Positions 53,016 to 59,185 of a DNA stretch of 64,000 bases are shown here, piece after piece (position 1 is the stretch's first letter; each line of letters opens with the position of its first letter). The stretch lies in the NCBI GenBank assembly GCA_937931205.1, contig CALHBF010000007.1, positions 62,001 through 126,000 of the forward strand, written 5' to 3'. Source of the DNA: an uncultured Bacteriovoracaceae bacterium (GTDB lineage Bacteria > Bdellovibrionota > Bacteriovoracia > Bacteriovoracales > Bacteriovoracaceae). The notes under the pieces are model-generated. The model saw nothing but the letters and a program-made list of their open reading frames with translations. It was not told the origin of the DNA and did not search any database. Position numbers and translations under genes: made by a program.

Positions 53016-53093
53016 CAAAAAAAAAGGGAGCCCCTGCTTGGCTCCCTTCTTTAGACATCCTGTCTTCTTGAAGCAACTTCCTGTCACCTCATA
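53016..53093 (-). ncRNA. Candidate small RNA, about 75-80 nt, with GGA motifs
   Basis: A minus-strand transcript predicted to start near 53093 and end at the U9 tract at 53017-53025. It contains ACAGGAAG, then a small GAAG-TTG-CTTC stem, then a GACA-GGA-TGTC hairpin that displays GGA in its loop, and a GGGAGCC/GGCTCCC terminator stem. No ORF of note fits. Two ACAGGA motifs, one in a hairpin loop, recall CsrA/RsmA-binding RNAs, but that link is inference. No minus-strand protein gene exists that this terminator could otherwise serve. Confidence 0.55.
53017..53048 (-). terminator. Strong terminator of the candidate small RNA
   Basis: AAGGGAGCC / GGCTCCCTT, 9-bp stem with a 7-nt loop, then nine Us on the minus strand. 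Confidence 0.85.
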
Positions 53094-53098
53094 CATTC

Positions 53099-53125
53099 AT
53101 TATACCTAAAGTTCTATTCGCTCAA
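53099..53125 (-). promoter_or_regulatory. Sigma-70-type promoter of the candidate small RNA
   Basis: Minus strand TTGAGC or TTTGAG (-35) then, after 15-16 bp, a perfect TATAAT (53099-53104). Confidence 0.55.
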
Positions 53126-53250
53126 AGCAAAATATCATAAGGAAATTTTTTCCAAGTTATCTTGTTTAATAAATTGAGAGAATCAACTAACATACTAAGT
53201 AAGAAATCTCATAACATCTCAAAAGTGCTAGATTAGTGGAGTAAAACCCA

Positions 53251-53565
53251 ATGAATAACAAGGTAAAACAGTCAGTCTTTAAAACATCCTTTACCTACTT
53301 TATCCCATCGCCTCCTCATCGAAAAAGTGGATATCGTGAACGTGAATTTGATAAAATCATGCAAGGAATTTTAAATTCTGGTTTTGAAATTGATTACATC
53401 AACACTGAAAGTGTCACAACACCACAATCAGGAATGTATGTTTTTGCTATACTAAAAACCAAATCTAAAAAAGTTTTTAAACTGGATGAACACATTGATC
53501 TTCATGAGCATTTTAAACTCTCAGAAGAACCGGTGAGTAGTGAAATTATTTACGAAGAAGATTAA
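53251..53565 (+). CDS. Small uncharacterised protein
   Basis: 104 residues, no signal peptide. Features: a basic N-terminus, SPPHRKSGYREREFDKIMQG, a beta-type core (GMYVFAILKTKSKKVFKL) and an acidic C-terminus with EHIDLHEHFKLSEEP. I know no family. GGAG lies about 11 nt before the ATG. The end is 13 nt before the start of the following lipoprotein gene, so both are probably in one transcript with the ferredoxin. Confidence 0.65.
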   Translation: MNNKVKQSVFKTSFTYFIPSPPHRKSGYREREFDKIMQGILNSGFEIDYINTESVTTPQSGMYVFAILKTKSKKVFKLDEHIDLHEHFKLSEEPVSSEIIYEED

Positions 53566-53578
53566 GAAATATTGCCCT

Positions 53579-54835
53579 ATGAAAATATCAAGCCTCCTCC
53601 TTCTTCCTCTTCTCTCAAGCTGCGGTATCTTTATTAAAAAGATGGAGTCAGCTGTTGTAGAGAAATCTGTTGTTTTTGAGAATCGCGAGAAGCTTCCCAC
53701 TTATTGCCCAATCGATCAGAAATTTGATTTTGGAATGATTGGAACAAATAAATCCTCTCAAGAAAGCTATCAGCGATTTGTCAGTGGTATGAAAAACATC
53801 AGCATCATTGACCACTTCATATACTGGAGTCTCATTCAGCTCTCTTTGCGTCCTGATCAATCAAGTCCCACTGCACGCTTACAAACACTGATCACTGTTG
53901 ACGGTAAAGTTTATTATTTTGATTTCTTCTCTGAGAAGAATGACAACCAATATCCCTACATCTTTGGATTAGAATGGATTCTCAAAAAGTTTAATAGTCC
54001 AAGAAATCTTGATTACTATGTTCGCAATCTTCAATCACGCTTCAAAGATCCGTTAAAAGTCAGCAAAGATCTGGAACGCTTTCTTACTAAGAATAAAGAG
54101 CTGATCAAGGCAGATAAGGATCTTGCCCTCTTCTATTTTCGCGGAACTGAAGTGCTGAAAGAAGCAGAGAGCACTCCTACTATTAACCTTGGTAAAGTAA
54201 TCAGCGAGTATAAAAAAGTCCGAAACAAACAAGATGTTATTATTAATACAACCCTTCATCCTTTTAGCACAACTAGAGGACAAGAAGGAAACTGCAACTA
54301 CGACTTCAATCTCTACTCCAATTCTATTTTCCTTATTGATAAAACCCTGCCGGTCTCCAATATCTTTGGAATCAGTCATGGTAAAAACGCTTTTTTAAAC
54401 TCCTCATCACAAAGCTTTCTAGTGGCTCAACCGCTCTTCAATGAGCCTCTCTTTAAAGGAACTTCAAAGGTTCGCAGCGCCGCTATCTGCTCTATTCAAA
54501 ACAATGACACTAAGATCTGGACTATCTCAAATGAGAGTCGAGATCCGGGCCAGCACTTGTTTCATCTCATCAAATATGGACTGCCTCAGGCAACAAGCGT
54601 GGCCGATGTGGATCGCCTCTTTAAACACTCTCGCCATCTCTTTCTAGCTGATCCTATTCGCTTGATCATTGAATCAAATAGAAGTGATAAGAATCAAATT
54701 CAGAATCTTTTAAAACTGAATGTTCCTATTTATCACGCTGAGAACTTAGGAAATATCTGGGGATATGTTGAAGCGAAGGGCGAATCTCGTTTTATTAAAG
54801 ATGAGAGAAATCCTGGGGAATTCTTTTGCAAATAA
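53579..54835 (+). CDS. Lipoprotein of unknown function
   Basis: 418 residues from ATG 53579, where MKISSLLLLPLLSSC is a good lipoprotein signal (lipobox LSSC); an upstream in-frame ATG would add 13 charged residues in front. The mature protein is basic and mixed alpha/beta with no recognised domain and four cysteines besides the lipid Cys. Several segments are Asn/Lys-rich. It overlaps the following ferredoxin gene by 10 bp, suggesting coupled expression with a redox protein. Anchored in a cell-envelope membrane. Confidence 0.72.
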   Translation: MKISSLLLLPLLSSCGIFIKKMESAVVEKSVVFENREKLPTYCPIDQKFDFGMIGTNKSSQESYQRFVSGMKNISIIDHFIYWSLIQLSLRPDQSSPTARLQTLITVDGKVYYFDFFSEKNDNQYPYIFGLEWILKKFNSPRNLDYYVRNLQSRFKDPLKVSKDLERFLTKNKELIKADKDLALFYFRGTEVLKEAESTPTINLGKVISEYKKVRNKQDVIINTTLHPFSTTRGQEGNCNYDFNLYSNSIFLIDKTLPVSNIFGISHGKNAFLNSSSQSFLVAQPLFNEPLFKGTSKVRSAAICSIQNNDTKIWTISNESRDPGQHLFHLIKYGLPQATSVADVDRLFKHSRHLFLADPIRLIIESNRSDKNQIQNLLKLNVPIYHAENLGNIWGYVEAKGESRFIKDERNPGEFFCK

Positions 54836-55071
54836 CCGTCAAAGGACTGGCCTCCAAAAATGTCTGGATTTTCACTGTCTCAGAAGAAGAAATGGAAATG
54901 ATCTTGATGGATTATTTAAGAAAGAATCAAATGATGATCGCCTCATCATGCAGCGGGGCCGGTATCTGTCGAAAATGCATTATTCAGGATGATATTTTAA
55001 CTTGCGGGCCGACAGTGAGAGAATTTCTTCAAAATCGGCCCGACGGGATTGTGATCGTCAGTTATCTCTAG
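54826..55071 (+). CDS. Compact [2Fe-2S] ferredoxin-like protein
   Basis: 81 residues, TTG start with GGGGA about 7 nt upstream, inside the end of the lipoprotein gene. Beta-grasp order: ITVKG..., a helix EEEMEMILMDYLRKNQ, the cluster loop SSCSGAGICRKC (C-x5-C-x2-C), a fourth Cys in DILTC only 8 residues later, and a final strand VIVSYL. Ordinary ferredoxins have about 29-37 residues before the fourth Cys, so this is a shortened form. Its TAG is the palindrome CTAG shared with the opposite gene's stop. Confidence 0.78.
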   Translation: MQITVKGLASKNVWIFTVSEEEMEMILMDYLRKNQMMIASSCSGAGICRKCIIQDDILTCGPTVREFLQNRPDGIVIVSYL

Positions 55072-55808
55072 AACTTCTTGAAGCCACCAGCACCTGTTAC
55101 ATGGAATGTATCCACTCTATTTTCTGCTTTAAGAATTGTACTCACAGTGTATTCCAAAAGAATAGTTGCAGCAGCAACAGGATTTGCTCTTGTTCCGTTA
55201 TTTTGAATTCCACCTAATTTCATTGTTGCTGTGAAATCATATCCCCACAAAGTGCTAACTTGCTCTGGGATAATTTGAACTGCAGTAAGATATCGACCTC
55301 TGCCATCATATGAGCCACCGTAAGAGTAGAAAACACTGTAAGTCAGACCTACAACCTCTACACCATAAAGATTCTTCCAAGAAGCTTTGAAACTTCTCTT
55401 CACAGGCATCTTCCAGTTCTCAGTCTCCATAAGATCAACCGGCTGATTATTTACTTTAGGAATAACACTGATAGGAGCATACTTCGTGGTATTAGTAGGT
55501 TTTCCTTTTACTACTAATCTATAAATATCTTCTCCTAGAGCAACTAAATCTCTAGCTACTTGAATAACCTTTCCTGCATTATCAACTGGATTGACTTGAG
55601 AAATAGGAGCGCCAGTGTTGAATGGAAGGTCAAGCTGCTGATAACTATGATCACTTACTTCGGATTTGATTTCCTGAACAGTTACTTTACCGATGGTGAA
55701 GTACTTCTTCTCGTCGGAGCTTAAGGTTTTTGCATCAATATCGGGAAGGGCCTTGGCAACACTGCTTGAGGCGAGAACAAAAAATAAGGCCAGTTTCGCA
55801 AAATTCAT
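55068..55808 (-). CDS. Secreted protein of unknown function
   Basis: 246 residues with the signal peptide MNFAKLALFFVLASSSVAKA. The mature part is beta-rich with several aromatic/glycine turns (YSVFYSYGGSYDGRGRYLTA, FTATMKLGGIQNNGTR) and no Cys. I do not recognise the family. GGGAGAAACC precedes the ATG. It overlaps the ferredoxin gene's stop by the four bases CTAG, convergent. Likely periplasmic or exported. Confidence 0.72.
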   Translation of the reverse strand: MNFAKLALFFVLASSSVAKALPDIDAKTLSSDEKKYFTIGKVTVQEIKSEVSDHSYQQLDLPFNTGAPISQVNPVDNAGKVIQVARDLVALGEDIYRLVVKGKPTNTTKYAPISVIPKVNNQPVDLMETENWKMPVKRSFKASWKNLYGVEVVGLTYSVFYSYGGSYDGRGRYLTAVQIIPEQVSTLWGYDFTATMKLGGIQNNGTRANPVAAATILLEYTVSTILKAENRVDTFHVTGAGGFKKF

Positions 55809-56169
55809 GGTTTCTCCCTAGAGTTATTGCCCTCTAAAAACCATGAGATAGAAATTTAGTCAACGACTACTGCTAATCCTGTAATATTAACATACCTCTT
55901 CACAGGCCCTTTCCTCATGCTGTCACAACCTAGATTTGTGAATTTTTATTCATCTTTTCTATAAACTAAAGTTTTTGGTAAAAAGCATAAAATCTATTGA
56001 TTTAACTCAAAACAAGGCCGGAAAATAGGCCATTGTTAGTCTTGTTATAATTTTTTCTAACAAACTTTAATTTTCTTTAGTTGAGTGTTTACAACTGGTA
56101 TTAATTTATTGGAAGATACATTAGATCCACTTATGGACTTTATTAAATAAACTTAACATAGGGTTATCA
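55809..56169. other. 361-bp AT-rich intergenic region, no gene seen
   Basis: It lies between two divergent secreted-protein genes. It contains several AT-rich stretches and a TATAAT near 56047 without a convincing -35, and short palindromic GGCC/GGCC segments near 56015-56032. No ORF, RNA structure or repeat that I can support. Confidence 0.6.
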
Positions 56170-57057
56170 ATGAAAATCACAGTTACTCTTATGGCCTTCT
56201 TAATGACCACACTGGCCCAGGCCCTTACTATTGGTGCTTATAACATTAGAAACTTTGACTACGATGATCGCTATAAAATCAAAACAAATAAGCCAGCACT
56301 TGCTGAAATTATTCTTAAAGCAAATCCAGATATCATGACAGTAGAAGAGATTGGTAACACTCAAGAGTTCGAAAGATTCGTGAGCACTAGCCTTCCTGGT
56401 TATACTGTTTCTCTTTCTCGTTGTGGTGGTCGCGGATCTCACCACCTTGGTTTTATCTATAAGACAAGTGTGCTTGAGCAACTTTCTTTCAACGAAGACC
56501 TAAGCATCACTGATCCAGGTGGAAACGTTGGATGTGATACTTCATCTCGTCCTCTAGTGATCGCTCTTTTCAAAGAGCTTAAAACAAAAAAGATGATCTA
56601 TGGTCTTGCTGCTCACCTTAAGGCTGGTTCAGCTGGAGATGCTGTTGCTAAAAGACATGAGCAACTTGAAATCGTAAGCAACTGGGTAGCTCACCTTAAA
56701 TCAACTACTCCGGTTAAAGACTACTTCATCGCTGGTGACCTTAACACGACTCTATTCTACAATCAGGGTAAAGACTTTAAAGCACTTAACGATTTCGCAG
56801 CTAAAAATGACCTAGTAAATGCAACTATGAGTGTTGGATGTTCTGCTTACTGGTGGGGCGGTTCAAACGATAATATCGAAGATCCAAGCCTAATTGACCA
56901 CGTATTCGTTTCTAAGTCTCTTATTACGAAGAATGGTTACTCAGCGAATGTTGGTTCTCACTGTGGAACTGCAAGCTGTCAGTCTAAGCACAAGAGAGAT
57001 CTTGGTGTAAGCTACAACCAAGTATCTGATCACTGCCCGATCACAACTACTTTCTAA
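56170..57057 (+). CDS. Secreted endonuclease/exonuclease/phosphatase-fold nuclease (DNase I-like)
   Basis: 295 residues with the signal peptide MKITVTLMAFLMTTLAQA. EEP motifs in order: IGAYNIRNFDYDD (Asn), MTVEEIGN (Glu), AAHLKAGS (His), IAGDLNTT (Asp/Asn), LIDHVFVS and SDHCPIT (Asp-His at the end). Six Cys suggest disulfides. A metal-dependent nuclease outside the cytoplasm is the straightforward reading. In predatory bacteria such enzymes degrade prey DNA, which is inference here. Single gene with its own terminator. Confidence 0.88.
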   Translation: MKITVTLMAFLMTTLAQALTIGAYNIRNFDYDDRYKIKTNKPALAEIILKANPDIMTVEEIGNTQEFERFVSTSLPGYTVSLSRCGGRGSHHLGFIYKTSVLEQLSFNEDLSITDPGGNVGCDTSSRPLVIALFKELKTKKMIYGLAAHLKAGSAGDAVAKRHEQLEIVSNWVAHLKSTTPVKDYFIAGDLNTTLFYNQGKDFKALNDFAAKNDLVNATMSVGCSAYWWGGSNDNIEDPSLIDHVFVSKSLITKNGYSANVGSHCGTASCQSKHKRDLGVSYNQVSDHCPITTTF

Positions 57058-57071
57058 GTTTTAAAACACTT

Positions 57072-57101
57072 AAGGCCCATCTTCGGATGGGCCTTTTTTA
57101 T
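57072..57101 (+). terminator. Terminator of the secreted nuclease gene
   Basis: AAGGCCCATC / GATGGGCCTT stem closed by a stable TTCG tetraloop, then a T6-7 tract. Confidence 0.92.
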
Positions 57102-57148
57102 TTGCTCTCCATCCATTAAGGACAGTAGAATATCTATGAGGAGAGCCC

Positions 57149-57736
57149 ATGAAATATTTAAGTATTGATCTAGAAGCGACAGGCCTTGGTGAAGACTGTC
57201 AGATTATCGAATTCGCGATGATTCCCTTTGATACCCAATTTAAGCGCCTAGAAGATAGCCTCGCACGCAGCGTCTATGTTCACTGCCCTTCCTTTGAGGA
57301 ATTAAGGCCAACACTTGATCCATGGGTTGTTGAGCATAATGAAAAAATCATTCGTAAGGCCCACAATGACGGACTCACACAAAATGAGTTCAGAGAATAT
57401 CTCAAAAATTATCTTGAAAGCCGTGAAGTAAGAGAATATTTCGGAACACAAAAGATTGTTCTTTTCGGAAAATCGATGTCGGCCATTGATTTGCCTTTCA
57501 TGACTCGTGATCTAGGCTGGGAATTTATGCGCAGATATTTCCATCACCGCAACCTCGATCTCTCAAGCTTAGGCTATGGGCTCATTGATCTGGGTCTGCT
57601 TGCTCAAGGAATGGATTCAGGAACAAATCTCATGAATCACTTAGGGATGGGAGCAGTTGCTCATACTGCTCTGGAAGATGCTAAGAATACCGCCATCATG
57701 TATTTAAAACTGCTCGATAAATTTGGTAAAAAATAA
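57149..57736 (+). CDS. DEDDh 3'-5' exonuclease
   Basis: 195 residues, cytoplasmic. Exo I is SIDLEATGLGEDCQIIEFA (D and E), Exo II is FGKSMSAIDLPFMTRDLG (D), Exo III is HTALEDAKNTA (H and D). The size and the LDLSSLGYG segment lie between oligoribonuclease and DnaQ-epsilon types; oligoribonuclease-like RNA or short DNA degradation is possible. GAGGAG ribosome-binding site before the ATG. It is convergent with the M23 peptidase gene across a shared terminator. Confidence 0.85.
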   Translation: MKYLSIDLEATGLGEDCQIIEFAMIPFDTQFKRLEDSLARSVYVHCPSFEELRPTLDPWVVEHNEKIIRKAHNDGLTQNEFREYLKNYLESREVREYFGTQKIVLFGKSMSAIDLPFMTRDLGWEFMRRYFHHRNLDLSSLGYGLIDLGLLAQGMDSGTNLMNHLGMGAVAHTALEDAKNTAIMYLKLLDKFGKK

Positions 57737-57738
57737 GC

Positions 57739-57772
57739 AAAAAAAAGCCTCGCAAATCCGAGGCTTTTTTTT
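57739..57772. terminator. Bidirectional terminator, exonuclease / M23 peptidase
   Basis: A-tract, AAAGCCTCG / CGAGGCTTT stem with a 5-7 nt loop, T8. It touches the M23 gene stop codon. Confidence 0.9.
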
Positions 57773-58421
57773 AATCTGCTCGTGATAAATATTGAGCAGG
57801 ATTTCGTTTTTTGTTTTTAACTCGAATTTCAAAGTGTAAGTGTGGTCCTGTTGAGCGACCAGTATTCCCAACTTGAGCAATCACTTGTCCTCTTTTTACT
57901 CTGTCACCTTTATCAACTAAGTTCTTTCTATTATGGGCATAAACAGTGAACACATCAGTTCCGTGAGATACAACAATCAAGTTACCATATCCTCTGATGC
58001 CATTATCCGAATACACCACCACTCCATGATCACTGGCCACAATCGGAGTACCAGTTTTCGCTGGAATATCAATCCCGTCATGATGACGACGCCCGCGCGG
58101 GCCAAAGTGAGATGAGACTTTAAAATGATTCGGTACAGGCCATAGGAATCTACCTGAACCAAGATTCTGATAATCTTCTAAAACATAAGTGTCAGCGAAG
58201 AAATAAGCAATCCCAACTCGACTCGGGATGAAAACCCATTCGTGACCTTGTAAACTTTTATTGGGATTAGCGTTTCGAATATCTTCAAGGGTCAAACCTT
58301 TAAGCTTAGCAAGTGACTCAAGCTCCTTCGGGCCTTCCACGTAGACATATTGTCCGCTTTTCATGGTGGCACATGAAGTGACCAAGATAAGCAGAAGTAT
58401 TCCAAAAATATGTCTTAACAT
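57771..58421 (-). CDS. M23 murein endopeptidase lipoprotein (NlpD/LysM-like layout)
   Basis: 216 residues. MLRHIFGILLLILVTSC is a lipoprotein signal. A degenerate LysM (about 25-65, LESLAKLKGLTLEDIRNANP, EWVFIPS) precedes the M23 domain (about 95-210), which has zinc ligands in RRHHDGIDIP (H-x3-D) and GPHLHFEIRV (HxH), with catalytic His in YAHN. Both zinc sites are intact, so an active D,D-endopeptidase is likely rather than an inactive activator. It acts on peptidoglycan in the periplasm. Confidence 0.9.
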   Translation of the reverse strand: MLRHIFGILLLILVTSCATMKSGQYVYVEGPKELESLAKLKGLTLEDIRNANPNKSLQGHEWVFIPSRVGIAYFFADTYVLEDYQNLGSGRFLWPVPNHFKVSSHFGPRGRRHHDGIDIPAKTGTPIVASDHGVVVYSDNGIRGYGNLIVVSHGTDVFTVYAHNRKNLVDKGDRVKRGQVIAQVGNTGRSTGPHLHFEIRVKNKKRNPAQYLSRAD

Positions 58422-58621
58422 TTTTTACAACTCCCAGTTCGAAATCATCTTTGATTACTCCTCGACAAAGGAGAGCAAAAACCTGAGTAAATTCTCTCGG
58501 TCTGATTTCTTCTGAATCCTTTAATTATACTGCTGCGTCGGCCACTTTTTATAGAAAATTCGTCTGATAAAAAACTATGCGAAAAAGTATATTATTTTCC
58601 CCAGCTTGCAAGACGCAAAGG

Positions 58622-59185
58622 CTAAGATGACCTAGAGCTAAAATGGCCAAGAATGGCCTGGAAGATTTTTTGTCGATGTTTTGTCCCGAGAGATTCCGGA
58701 TGGAATTGGCAACCCAACGCATTCTCATCTAGTGAGAGCATCACTTCATTATCAAAAGAAAGAATTTTAGCACTGCGATTAATGGAGTGTTCCAGTACAG
58801 CAAGAGAATTGTAGCGTTGTACTGTCAGGCTTTTCATTTGAAAAAAATTGGACCAAAAATGATCAAGAGCAAGAGTCACTTGTTGTCCGTGCATCGGGTA
58901 TTTTGAACGAGTGACCAAAGCATCATCCAAATTCCAAATAAGCTGATGCCCTAGACAAATCCCCCACACCGCTCGCCCATCACTCAATACTTTTTTTACA
59001 TCACCAAAAATGGGAGCATAGTCATGAGGATGACCAGGGCCAGGACCGAGAATCAACAGATCAAAATCTTGTGATTCATTGAATTCACTCCAATGAATCA
59101 CATCGCAGTGAACTCCTAAATTCTTAAGCTCACCTACAATATTAAATGTAAAACTATCTTCGAAATCAACTAAGAGAACTTTCAT
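58622..59185 (-). CDS. Class I glutamine amidotransferase (PabA/TrpG family)
   Basis: 187 residues. LVDFEDSFTFNIVGEL at the start, LILGPGPGHP (oxyanion region), nucleophile Cys in WGICLGHQLIW (about 77), His and Glu in CQFHPES (about 160). It supplies ammonia to chorismate for p-aminobenzoate or anthranilate. No PabB/TrpE is in the window, but folC lies in the same operon, which favours a folate (PabA) role. It overlaps lptD by 4 bp and is the last gene of accD-folC-lptD-pabA. Confidence 0.87.
   Translation of the reverse strand: MKVLLVDFEDSFTFNIVGELKNLGVHCDVIHWSEFNESQDFDLLILGPGPGHPHDYAPIFGDVKKVLSDGRAVWGICLGHQLIWNLDDALVTRSKYPMHGQQVTLALDHFWSNFFQMKSLTVQRYNSLAVLEHSINRSAKILSFDNEVMLSLDENALGCQFHPESLGTKHRQKIFQAILGHFSSRSS

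Larger units (their letters stand above)
52864..53250. other. 387-bp gap holding a candidate small RNA; no protein gene seen
   Basis: The right half contains a minus-strand promoter, a short transcribed stretch and a strong terminator (listed separately). The left part, 52864-53010, should hold the GST promoter and shows nothing else. 53130-53250 is AT-rich and must carry the plus-strand promoter for the 53251 gene. Confidence 0.6.
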
